DNA of 64,000 nucleotides from Alicyclobacillus fastidiosus (lineage in GTDB: Bacteria; Bacillota; Bacilli; Alicyclobacillales; Alicyclobacillaceae): NCBI RefSeq assembly GCF_026651875.1, contig NZ_CP104067.1, positions 868,001 to 932,000 on the forward strand, read 5' to 3'. The notes below the pieces were generated by a model. The model was not told the DNA's origin, did no database searches, and saw only the letters and a program-made list of their open reading frames with translations. The translations under genes were made by a program, and so were the position numbers. Positions 45,839-53,927 of the stretch are shown piece by piece (the first letter of the stretch is position 1; every line of letters starts with the position of its first letter).

Positions 45839-46879
45839 GTGCCAAATATCATTGATCTGCGTAGTGACACCGTGACCAAACCAACCGACGCGATGCGGCA
45901 GGCGATGGCCAGTGCAGAAGTCGGGGATGACGTGTATGGAGAGGATCCTACAATTCGCCGTCTCGAACAGCTGGCCGCGGAAATGACAGGTAAGGAGGCC
46001 GCTCTGTTCGTGACGAGCGGCACACAGGGGAACCTCGTCGCCATAGCCGCGCAAGTGAAGCCGGGCGAAGAAGTCATCGCGGAGGCAGAATCTCACATTT
46101 TTTACTACGAAGCCGCTGGGGTGGCGACGGTTGCAGGTGCACAAATCCGCCAGGTGGTCGGCACGCGCGGCGTCTTGCAGCCGCAGGCAGTCGGGCGCGC
46201 CGTGCGCCCGAACGATATTCACCAGCCGCGCACTGCCCTCGTTTCAATCGAAAATACGCACAACCGCGCGGGCGGAACGGTGACACCTGAGAACGTGCTG
46301 AGGGAGATTCAAACCGTCGCACACGCCGCGGGCGCGAAGGTGCACATGGACGGAGCTCGATTGTTCAACGCGGCTGTCGCCACCAACACGAGTGCAAAGG
46401 ACATCGCGGATGCGGTGGACACCGTCCAATTCTGCCTGTCGAAGGGGCTCGGGGCTCCGGTCGGCTCCATCGTCGCCGGATCACAATCGTTCATCGACGA
46501 CGCCAGACAGTGGCGCAAGCGCCTCGGCGGCGGCTTGCGCCAGGCCGGGATTCTCGCAGCGGCGGGAATCCTCGCGTTGACGCAGATGGTGGATAGGCTC
46601 GCAGAGGACCACGCCAACGCCCAGACTCTAGCTCTGCTCCTCGCCAACATGACTGGGATCTCGGTCGATCTCGCCACCGTTCAAACGAACATCGTCATCG
46701 CCGACGTCGCGGGCACGGGTCGACCGGTCGACGAGTTCGTCCTTCGCCTTCGCGAGGAGGGCGTCCTGGCGAGCGCGTTCGGTGCTGCCGCGGTTCGCTT
46801 CGTCACCCACAAGGACGTCTCCAAGGACGATGTGCTGCGTGCGGCGGACATCGTCGCGCGGGTCGCCGCCGGCCGCTGA
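45839..46879 (+). CDS. ltaE: Low-specificity L-threonine aldolase
   Basis: A 346-residue PLP enzyme splitting L-threonine or L-allo-threonine to glycine and acetaldehyde. Motifs: IDLRSDTVTKPTDAMRQAM, GDDVYGEDPTI, LFVTSGTQGNLVA, HMDGARLFNAAV and the PLP lysine in FCLSKGLGAPVGS. GTG start with CGGAG eight bases upstream. Converges on gapB with a gap of 36 bases. Confidence 0.93.
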   Translation: MPNIIDLRSDTVTKPTDAMRQAMASAEVGDDVYGEDPTIRRLEQLAAEMTGKEAALFVTSGTQGNLVAIAAQVKPGEEVIAEAESHIFYYEAAGVATVAGAQIRQVVGTRGVLQPQAVGRAVRPNDIHQPRTALVSIENTHNRAGGTVTPENVLREIQTVAHAAGAKVHMDGARLFNAAVATNTSAKDIADAVDTVQFCLSKGLGAPVGSIVAGSQSFIDDARQWRKRLGGGLRQAGILAAAGILALTQMVDRLAEDHANAQTLALLLANMTGISVDLATVQTNIVIADVAGTGRPVDEFVLRLREEGVLASAFGAAAVRFVTHKDVSKDDVLRAADIVARVAAGR

Positions 46880-46915
46880 GGTCCGGCCGCGTGGCGGTTT
46901 GCCGTCTGCAGGCGG

Positions 46916-47977
46916 TCAGCGGCACTCCGCCTGCGGTACCTGTTGCCGATACGCCACCCCTACCGGCGCATCGGCGTCCAAGACCATGCAAAGCAAGTCC
47001 ACGATTCTGCACGAGTAGCCCCACTCGTTGTCGTACCAAGCCAACACTTTCACCGTGTGATCGCCCATGACCATGGTTGACATCGAGTCGACGACGGCGG
47101 ACCGTTCGTCCCCGTTGAAATCGATGGAGACGAGCGGTTCTTCACAGTAGCCTAACACGCCAGCCAGTGCTCCCCTAGAACCACTGCGCAACGCGTCGTT
47201 CACCGCCTGTGTGTCGACTGGCGTGGATAGCTGCAGGACGACATCGAGCAGTGAGACATTTGGCGTAGGGACGCGTACAGAAAGTCCGTTTAAGCGGCCA
47301 GCCAGCTCCGGGATTACGAGCCCAATGGCCCGGGCCGCACCGGTGCTGGTTGGGATGATAGATTGTGCACAGGCCCGGGAGCGTCGCAGGTCTGCGTGCG
47401 GATTGTCCTGGTTGAGTTGGTCATTTGTGTACGCGTGAACGGTTGTCACCAGACCCGATTCGACGCCAAAGGTTTCATGCAGCACGTGCACCACGGGCGC
47501 CAACGCATTCGTGGTACAGGAGGCGCCAGAGAGAATGTGGTGCCTCTCGGGATGGTATCGATGGTGGTTGACACCCATTACGACCGTCAAATCCGCCCCG
47601 CGGTCACCCTTGGCCGGAGCCGTGATGATCACCTTTTGGGCGCCTTGCCGCAGGTGGATGGACGCGCCCTCCCACGTGCGATACGCGCCTGTCGCCTCGA
47701 CGACGACGTCCACGCCAACCTCGCCCCACGGCAGCTCGCCTGCGTCGCGCGTAGAGAAGAACTGAATTCGTTTGCCATTCACGATACAACCGTGCTCTGT
47801 CGCCTCGATTGGAACGGACCATTGACCGTGCACGGAGTCGTATTTCACTAGGTGGACAAGTGTAGCGGGATCGGCTGTGCCATTGACAGCCACGACATCC
47901 AGTCCCAGCTCTATCGATTTTCGAAACACCATTCGCCCGATCCGCCCAAACCCGTTGATTCCAATTCGACCTATCAT
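46916..47977 (-). CDS. gapB: Glyceraldehyde-3-phosphate dehydrogenase, GapB type
   Basis: A 353-residue type I GAPDH (INGFGRIGRMVFRKS, catalytic SGASCTTNALAPV, HAYTNDQLNQDNPHADLRRSRA, WYDNEWGYSCRIVDL). At the end of beta-2, where NAD-specific enzymes carry Asp in a VND motif, it reads VNGTADP; this and the NPHADLRRSRAC segment agree with GapB, the NADP-preferring gluconeogenic enzyme. The second Cys of the usual SCTTNC is Ala. Upstream lies a dyad (48006-48025) and a direct repeat that may take part in control. Confidence 0.88.
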   Translation of the reverse strand: MIGRIGINGFGRIGRMVFRKSIELGLDVVAVNGTADPATLVHLVKYDSVHGQWSVPIEATEHGCIVNGKRIQFFSTRDAGELPWGEVGVDVVVEATGAYRTWEGASIHLRQGAQKVIITAPAKGDRGADLTVVMGVNHHRYHPERHHILSGASCTTNALAPVVHVLHETFGVESGLVTTVHAYTNDQLNQDNPHADLRRSRACAQSIIPTSTGAARAIGLVIPELAGRLNGLSVRVPTPNVSLLDVVLQLSTPVDTQAVNDALRSGSRGALAGVLGYCEEPLVSIDFNGDERSAVVDSMSTMVMGDHTVKVLAWYDNEWGYSCRIVDLLCMVLDADAPVGVAYRQQVPQAECR

Positions 47978-48005
47978 TTCGGTAGCTTCGCCCCTCGCTA
48001 TGAAC

Positions 48006-48025
48006 TTTGTTTCACGCGAAACAAA
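48006..48025. promoter_or_regulatory. parS-like centromere site (Spo0J/ParB binding)
   Basis: TTTGTTTC-ACGC-GAAACAAA. The inner 16 bases, TGTTTCACGCGAAACA (48008-48023), differ from the Bacillus parS consensus TGTTNCACGTGAAACA at one position only. The left half-site is perfect. It lies 29 bases upstream of the gapB start. An ordinary operator for gapB is the alternative. Confidence 0.6.
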
Positions 48026-48056
48026 TCACTTTGCACAAATAATACACCTTAATTAT

Positions 48057-48120
48057 AAATCATGCGTGTTATTTCGATCAAAGTGTCGGGCGATTCTTTA
48101 AATCATCGGTGTTATTTTCG
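48057..48120. repeat. Direct repeat upstream of gapB
   Basis: AAATCATGCGTGTTATTTCG (48057-48076) recurs with few changes at 48100-48120 (AAATCATCGGTGTTATTTTCG). Start-to-start distance is 43 bp, about four helical turns, as for paired sites of one regulator. Confidence 0.5.
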
Positions 48121-48167
48121 GTTGAAGGCGTAGAGAAATGGGTTGAAACAAAATAAGCGCCTTCAAC
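48121..48167. repeat. Inverted repeat GTTGAAGGCG / CGCCTTCAAC
   Basis: Perfect 10-bp arms separated by 27 bases in the gene-free stretch between gapB and the acyltransferase gene. The remainder of 48168-48411 holds no gene I can support. Confidence 0.45.
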
Positions 48168-48411
48168 GTCTGCTATATGACTGTGTAGGAACGTTACAAA
48201 TGGGCGGTAAATCACGAGGAAATGGGCATCGGGGCATGGCCAAATATTGTCGAATGATGTCATTTGGTTGGACATCCGCTCACTTGGAGCGCAGATCATC
48301 GCTTTTAATGTTGGGAGAAGAAAGAAATGAGGATTCAGGTCGGGAGCTGTATGGCAGAGGTGCAGGTGTTGGCAGCAACGAGAGTATGAATAAACAGAGG
48401 GGGTGAATTCG

Positions 48412-50267
48412 ATGCCTAAACCGGTGAAGGGAAGCAGCCGATATATGCCGGGGTTGGACGGTCTCCGGGCACTGGCTGTCCTCGCGGTCGTCGCCTACCA
48501 TCTCAACTTGAGCTTTGCACCTGGCGGCCTGCTGGGCGTAGCCGTCTTTTTTGTGCTGTCGGGCTATCTGATCACCGATTTGCTCGTGGCTCAGTGGCGA
48601 ACGACTGGGCGATTTTACGTCAAGGATTTTTGGTTGCGCCGAGCTCGCCGCCTGTTTCCTGCGATGTTTGTCATGCTTGTGGCTGTTGGCGCCTGGGTAG
48701 TGCTGTTTGATGAGTCGCAGTTGGCGACATTCCGCCAGGACGCGTTGGCCTCCGTGTTGTACGTGAGCAACTGGTGGTTCATTTTCCACAAGGTGTCGTA
48801 CTTCGCCAGCTTTGGGAGACCTTCTCCCTTGGGTCACCTCTGGTCACTGGCGGTGGAGGAACAGTTCTACTTGATTTGGCCGCCCATTCTCGCGCTAGGG
48901 CTGCGCTTTTTGCCTCGCCGGGGGGGTTTGCTTTTGCTCACGCTTGCCGCGGCGTGCACGTCGGCGCTTACCATGGCCTTCCTCTACCACCCTGGGACGG
49001 ACCCGAGCCGGGTGTATTACGGAACCGACACGCGCGCTTTCGCCTTGCTCTTCGGGGCGGCCCTGGCCGTGGTCTGGCCGAGTGCAAAACTGTCGGCCGA
49101 GATTTCCATCCGTTCGCGCGTAGTCCTCGAATTGGCCGGCGTGTCAGCGCTATTCCTCGTGATTTACACGATGTATACGACGAACGAATACGAGGCGTTT
49201 CTCTACCGCGGCGGACTGGTGCTCAGTTCCGTGGTGACGGCTATTTTGGTCGCGACGTTGGCTCATCCAGCCAGCGTATTGGCCAAGGTTGTCGGGTGTA
49301 AGCCGCTGCGCTGGCTGGGCGTCCGTTCCTATGGTATCTACCTGTGGCACTACCCGGTGATCGTCTTGACTAGCCCCGTCGTCAACACGGGTGGCGTCGA
49401 CGTCGTTCGCGACGTTCTTCAGGTGGGGGCGAGTATCGCGCTGGCGGCTTTGTCGTGGCGATACGTCGAGGAACCGATTCGCCGTGGCGCTCTGGCCAAA
49501 CTGTGGACTCGCAAGCCATCCTTCAAGCGCAGGTCCGCCATTCGTTTCGGGGCGGCCGCGTGCGCGCTGGTCGTCGTCACCTGCGCCGCCGTCGTCGAGC
49601 CACACGACCTCGCAGCTACAGCGACTCCGAGCACGCCCGTCGTCGCCGACGCCAAACCAGTATCGTCGTCACCGCCGGCAAACAAACCGACTGTGCCGAA
49701 GGAAACCACCTTGCCCAGCCAATCAGATCAACCCAAGCAACCGCCGACACCGGCTAACACCGATTCGCCGTCTCAAAGCAACCGTCACACGAAAGAGAAG
49801 ACGGGGGTTGGCGTGACGACCATTGGCGATTCCGTCATGGTGGACGCGACGCCCTATTTGGAAAAAATGCTTCCCGGTATCGTCTGCGACGGTGAGGTGG
49901 GGAGACAGATGAGTCAGGCTCCAGCTGCCATTGCCGCGCTGAAGGCCAAAGGGGAACTCGGGAACCGCGTCATTATCGAGTTAGGTACAAATGGGCCCTT
50001 TACGAAAGATGAGCTCGTCTCTCTGTTGCAATCGCTCGGTCCGGTCAAGCAGATCATTCTCGTCAACACGCGCGTTCCACGGCCTTGGGAAGCTGTGGTG
50101 AATGCGACTTTGGCCCAGGTTGCAAGACGTTCCCGCACACGACACTCGTCGACTGGTACTCCGCTAGCGCCGGGAAGCAGTCGTATTTCTACCCCGACGG
50201 GGTGCACCTCAATCCTGAAGGCGCACAGGTCTATGCGTCGCTGTTGGTGAAGGCCGTTCAATCGTAA
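48412..50267 (+). pseudogene. OatA-like acyltransferase-3/SGNH protein, frameshifted near its end
   Basis: An acyltransferase-3 membrane domain (LDGLRALAVLAVVAYHLN, FFVLSGYLITDLL, HLWSLAVEEQFYLIWPP; about ten helices to residue 380), a Pro/Ser/Thr linker and an extracytoplasmic SGNH domain (TTIGDSVMVDA, IIELGTNGPF). This is the OatA layout for O-acetylation of peptidoglycan or other wall polymers. At about 50121 one base is missing: the frame runs on to 50250 with nonsense, while SYFYPDGVHLNPEGAQVY, holding the SGNH Asp and His, is in another frame ending 50267. Either a recent mutation or a sequencing error. Confidence 0.8.
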
Positions 50268-50276
50268 ACGCAGTGG

Positions 50277-50448
50277 CTCTCGTTTGAACTTTCCGCCGCT
50301 TCAATCCACGGGGATCACACCAGCCGAATGCCATACCAAGTGGCATGGCATTCGGGAACCGTGCGGCGATGGTGCCCATCACACGATCCCGGACCCGTTC
50401 CGGCACGGTGCTGACGAACACGGATGATGCCGCCGGTGACGACGCCAT
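50277..50448 (-). pseudogene. MFS transporter remnant A
   Basis: Contains only VFVSTVPERVRDRVMGTI and PNAMPLGMAFG from the C-terminal half of an MFS protein, then a short tail. The DNA is a diverged copy of remnant B at 51.25-51.6 kb, with about 190 bases deleted inside. No start, no remaining membrane domain. Confidence 0.7.
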
Positions 50449-50677
50449 GAAAAACGCTCCGTTGATGATAATCCCCCTAGTTGAATTTCATTTGCACAAA
50501 AAGAAACAGCCATCCTCAACAGGGTGGTTGTTTAATCTCTTCAGTCATGACACAGGTTACTTGGCGGCAGTGGGCAGTCTGGCCAATGGAGGATCTTTTT
50601 ATCGCATAGCTGAAAATGCACAACATCACGTTGAGGCACAAGGGGGAGTGGCATTTTCTTGTTACAGCTTTAGGTTA

Positions 50678-50800
50678 TCAATAACCGCAACTGCAACTTG
50701 TCGCTGCAGGAGCATAGCCTGGGACGAGAAGGAAGAAGAGAACGAAGATGATTAAGAATACAACTGCCCAAGCCGTGTATCCACCAAATGTTCCGTACAT
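50678..50800 (-). CDS. YjcZ-like small sporulation membrane protein
   Basis: A 40-residue protein: short Gly/Tyr N-terminus (MYGTFGGYTAW), one hydrophobic helix (AVVFLIIFVLFFLLVPGYA) and a Cys/Tyr tail. This is the pattern of the YjcZ family of tiny spore-associated proteins in Bacillales. AAGGGAG lies eight bases before the ATG; longer upstream starts have no such site. Divergent from the tiny gene at 50981. Confidence 0.65.
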   Translation of the reverse strand: MYGTFGGYTAWAVVFLIIFVLFFLLVPGYAPAATSCSCGY

Positions 50801-50910
50801 CAAAAACACTCCCTTCATTTGTGAACCGCCCTCTACGATATGCCCGTGGACATATCCAATGAAGCGGCTAACGCCTAATACTCTTCGTTGCGATGCAACA
50901 GGTGGCGTGG

Positions 50911-50952
50911 TGACTTGACAATAAGTCAAAGTAAGTCAAGCTGAAATGACTT
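50911..50952. promoter_or_regulatory. Four-copy TGACTT box array
   Basis: TGACTT (50911), AAGTCA (50923), AAGTCA (50933) and TGACTT (50947). The two central copies are ten bases, one helical turn, apart. TTGACA (50915-50920) overlaps the first box. The array lies between the YjcZ-like gene and the 33-residue gene and could regulate either. Confidence 0.5.
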
Positions 50953-50980
50953 ATACCCATACGGAATGGAGGTGACTAGC

Positions 50981-51082
50981 ATGAGTTACTGGGATCTGTA
51001 CTACTTCTTCAATCGCTTGTCTCTCGGCGCAATGGTCTCAACATCCATCGAATCAACGCTGCTAGCGTCTAATGCAATCTGA
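50981..51082 (+). CDS. 33-residue protein of unknown function
   Basis: GGAGGTGA lies five bases before the ATG, among the best ribosome sites in the window. The peptide begins MSYWDLYYFFNRLSLGAMVS and ends in a Ser/Thr/Ala-rich tail; it is mildly amphipathic, without a charged signal or cysteines. A strong terminator starts two bases after the stop, so this is a complete one-gene unit. I do not recognise it: a spore component, a membrane-active peptide or a signal are all possible. Confidence 0.65.
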   Translation: MSYWDLYYFFNRLSLGAMVSTSIESTLLASNAI

Positions 51083-51083
51083 G

Positions 51084-51112
51084 ACACAAGGCAGACACCA
51101 CCTGCCTTGTGT
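51084..51112 (+). terminator. Terminator of the 33-residue gene
   Basis: An 11-bp perfect stem (ACACAAGGCAG with CTGCCTTGTGT), seven-base loop, then TCTT. Confidence 0.75.
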
Positions 51113-51251
51113 TCTTACATAGAGCGTATCAACCAAGAAAACCACAGTTAGTGTCATCGAGGACTAACGTATTCGGCATAAGAAATTTAACGGACACGGG
51201 AAGAGACGGTGCAAGGCGCTTCAATTGTTGCTTGGCCACTGTCTTAAACGA

Positions 51252-51715
51252 CTCTCGTTTGAACTCCTGCCGTTTCAATCCGCGGGGAGCGTATCCTCTA
51301 CGGCTGTGGGTGGCGAAATAATCGCTATCGGTGCGGCACTGGCGAGATCGACGCTGTCAGCCGAATGGTCGGAGGAAACCGACAAGGACGACAATGCGTC
51401 CGTCAAGTCGTCGCGGATGGGGAACAGGAACGGGATGCCGGAGAGTATCGAAAGTCCGCCCATCCATAAGAACACGGTGGGGAGTGGGAAGTGTGTGAGA
51501 AGAAATCCGCCGAACGCCATTCCAAGTGGCATGGCCATCGGGAACAGTGCACCGATGGTGCCCATTACACGTCCCCGCACCCGTTCCGGTACGTTGCTGA
51601 CGAACACGGAAGCTACTGCGCCGTTTAAAGTGCCGATGACGAACCCCGCGATGAGCGTCAGCGAGGCGTCGATGTAGACATTCGGAAATTTGCCTACCCT
51701 CGGTCTCTGTGCGTA
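51252..51715 (-). pseudogene. MFS transporter remnant B (C-terminal part)
   Basis: An open frame with the last four helices of an MFS_3-like exporter: SLTLIAGFVIGTLNG, VFVSNVPERVRGRVMGTI, FPMAMPLGMAFGGFLLTHF, FLWMGGLSILSGIPFLFPI and a polar tail. The N-terminal two thirds are missing; the sequence switches near 51715 to a fragment of another gene. Homologous to remnant A at two separated blocks. Confidence 0.7.
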
Positions 51716-51733
51716 TCTGAACACAGTTGGAGA

Positions 51734-52130
51734 TATGGAGTGGTGGGCGAGGCAGAGCATGGGTACAGAGCCGTGGAACTGGGCTTATCGCTCAAACCAG
51801 ACGTCATTCTGATGGATCTCCTGATGCCAGGGCTAGCGGGAGTCGAAGCCATCGGCGAGTTGATTCGGGGCGGTTCGACAAGCCGCATTGTCGTCCTCAC
51901 CAGTTCTGTCGACGACCGCATGGTGCTTGCAGCCATTCGCGGACTTGACGGATCGGGAAATGGATGTGTTAAAAGGCATCGCGGCCGGGAATAGCAATCA
52001 AGAGATAGCAGACAGCCTCGGGATAGGCATCAAGACGGTGAAGACGCACGTCAGTAACATCTTGATGAAGTTGGACGTGCAGGATCGGACCCAGGCCGCG
52101 ATTTATGCCATTCGTCACAACGTCGTTTGA
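51734..52130 (+). pseudogene. NarL/LuxR-type response regulator remnant
   Basis: Starts inside a receiver domain (VVGEAEHGYRAVEL, DVILMDLLMPGLAGVEAI with the phospho-acceptor Asp, [13 protein letters not shown]), then jumps with a frame change near 51945 directly into the LuxR helix-turn-helix ([36 protein letters not shown]). About 40 N-terminal and 50-60 central residues are missing. The C-terminal part alone could be translated from an internal start. Confidence 0.75.
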
Positions 52131-52150
52131 GGTTCGAAGGCTCAATCGCT

Positions 52151-52247
52151 GCGCAAGGCCAAACGGATCATTTTTTTGAACGGGGCCCATTCGCGAGTCG
52201 AAACTGCCGACTCGTGAAAGGCCTTTGTGCTTTCTCGGGTCAACCCG
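52151..52247 (+). promoter_or_regulatory. Structured region upstream of the L,D-transpeptidase gene
   Basis: GCGCAAGGCC (52151-52160) pairs with GGCCTTTGTGC (52220-52230) around an 11-bp hairpin (52190-52200 with 52208-52218); a CGGGT/ACCCG hairpin follows (52236-52247). No clear T-run. It may end the regulator remnant transcript or form the leader of the next gene. Confidence 0.4.
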
Positions 52248-52337
52248 AAGGGATTGCGGTCTTATGGAAACCAAGCGCATGCGGATTTCACCGAACAAGC
52301 ACCCTAAACGACGACGGATCAGAGAGGGGATGCTTAC

Positions 52338-53075
52338 ATGCTGCGCCAACGACACAGATGGAGGAGGATGTTACTCGGCCTAGTCGCGGGAAGTCTCGTT
52401 TGCATGCGCGTGACGGCTGCGGTGGGCGGAACAGGCGGACGCGTTCATGGACAAGGGCAGTACACGATTCAGATTGATTCGGCGCACCCGCTGCTGAAGG
52501 TGTATCGGGCTGGAGAATTGTACCGTACGTACAGGGTTGCCCTAGGAAAATCGGACTCGCAAACGCCGATCGGGGAATGGCGCATTGTGGAGAAACATAA
52601 AGATTGGGGTGGGGGCTTTGGCACCCGCTGGCTTGGTCTCGACGTGCCATGGGGAACCTATGGTATCCACGGGACCAATCGTCCCGCGTCTATCGGCTCC
52701 TTTGCGAGTCATGGCTGCGTGCGCATGAGCAATCAGGACGTCGAGCAGCTCTACGACATGATCCCCGTTGGTACTCCCGTCACCATTCGGGGCAATCCGC
52801 TCGCGCACCTTCGCACGCTGGAATATGGCAACATCGGGGCAGACGTGCAACTGGTCCAAAAACGGCTTTGCGAGGCGGGTTTTTACGACGACCCGTGCCA
52901 CGGAAAGTTTGACGCGCCGACGCAGTTTGCGCTGATTTACTTCCAAATTACTCACGACCTTCCGATGGATGGACAAGTCACCATCGACGACTACCGTGCA
53001 TTAGGCCTCGCCCAATCGAACTCTACCACGGGGAGCGCTGGGGTGCCTGGTACAAAGATCAAGTCGCTTGGGTGA
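52338..53075 (+). CDS. L,D-transpeptidase (YkuD) with C-terminal peptidoglycan-binding domain
   Basis: A 245-residue exported protein. A basic N-terminus and hydrophobic segment (RRMLLGLVAGSLVCMRVTAA) act as signal or anchor. The YkuD domain has the catalytic HGTNRP...SHGCVRMSN with the Cys nucleophile near residue 133; a PG_binding_1 domain follows (residues about 165-230, NIGADVQLVQKRLCEAGFY). It makes 3-3 cross-links or attaches proteins in the cell wall or spore cortex. GAGGGG eight bases before the ATG. Confidence 0.92.
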   Translation: MLRQRHRWRRMLLGLVAGSLVCMRVTAAVGGTGGRVHGQGQYTIQIDSAHPLLKVYRAGELYRTYRVALGKSDSQTPIGEWRIVEKHKDWGGGFGTRWLGLDVPWGTYGIHGTNRPASIGSFASHGCVRMSNQDVEQLYDMIPVGTPVTIRGNPLAHLRTLEYGNIGADVQLVQKRLCEAGFYDDPCHGKFDAPTQFALIYFQITHDLPMDGQVTIDDYRALGLAQSNSTTGSAGVPGTKIKSLG

Positions 53076-53253
53076 CCTCAATCGCACCGCTGTGTGATAC
53101 CATGGATGAAAAACCGTTCATCAGCTATCGGTGACGAAATGGGATGTTCACGCATAGCACGTAGGAAGGTTCGATGACAATCCGAGTGACAAGACGCACC
53201 AATGACATCGGGGTGACGCGGAATGAAGCGACGGGTATCCGCCGGGATGCGCC

Positions 53254-53736
53254 ATGACAAGATTTAAGACCATTCGCATGTTTGCGCTCCTGAGACAAGC
53301 AACGCTGTTTTGCGTGGTCGGTTTCACCAATCTTTTCGTGGATACGGCCGCCTATTACTCCGCCTATCACTATGGGCATTTTAATTATTTGGCCGCGCAA
53401 GCCGTTTCTTATCCGTGTGGGGCCATCAACAGCTATTTCCTCAATCGACGTTTGACGTTTGCCAAACGTGGGGGGCTTAACCCCTATGAAATGTTGAGAT
53501 TTGGACTGTTGAACGTCCTATCCATCCTCGGTTCCATGTTAGCGCTGTTCGTTGCCAACCACTCGTTGCATGTCGGGCTGTCTGCCAGCAAGGTAGCGGC
53601 CAACGGTACGGCCTTGTGTATGAATTACGCAGGCTCGAGATGGTGGGTGTTTCGGAGACACAAAGCGAAGGTCGTCGTGCTTCGCGACGAACTGACTCCA
53701 AAAGATCCGCAACTGGGACACGTGAACGAGGAGTGA
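53254..53736 (+). CDS. GtrA-like membrane protein
   Basis: A 160-residue protein with four membrane helices of the GtrA/DPMS family (FCVVGFTNLFVDTAAYY, YLAAQAVSYPCGAINSYFLN, RRLTFAKRG). Members help move lipid-linked sugars across the membrane for teichoic acid or surface polysaccharide glycosylation. The usual glycosyltransferase partner is not adjacent. The ribosome site is weak. Confidence 0.85.
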   Translation: MTRFKTIRMFALLRQATLFCVVGFTNLFVDTAAYYSAYHYGHFNYLAAQAVSYPCGAINSYFLNRRLTFAKRGGLNPYEMLRFGLLNVLSILGSMLALFVANHSLHVGLSASKVAANGTALCMNYAGSRWWVFRRHKAKVVVLRDELTPKDPQLGHVNEE

Positions 53737-53765
53737 TCGCCGCTCGTCATGCAGAGGGAATCGGG

Positions 53766-53804
53766 CGCTACCGTGGCCACGCGTTCCAAGTGGCCGCGGT
53801 AGCG
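53766..53804. terminator. Terminator after the gtrA-like gene
   Basis: A 15-bp inverted repeat with one G-T pair (CGCTACCGTGGCCAC with GTGGCCGCGGTAGCG) and a nine-base loop; a GT-rich tail follows. Confidence 0.65.
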
Positions 53805-53927
53805 TGTGTGTAGGTGTGTTGTTGGCACGCTCGCGTTCTCTTTAGCGAGTCTAGCGAGGCAGGCGAATGTCTTTATAGACAAGCTTGTGAGAATCGACAG
53901 ACGAATATACCGTAAGGAGGAATTTGT

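Noticed and set aside
48143..48406. 87-codon frame before the OatA-like gene
   Set aside because: No ribosome site, spans an inverted repeat, and composition is not protein-like.
52131..52337. c-di-AMP (ydaO-type) riboswitch upstream of the L,D-transpeptidase
   Set aside because: The conserved GAACCCGACAGCUAAC-like core is not present.
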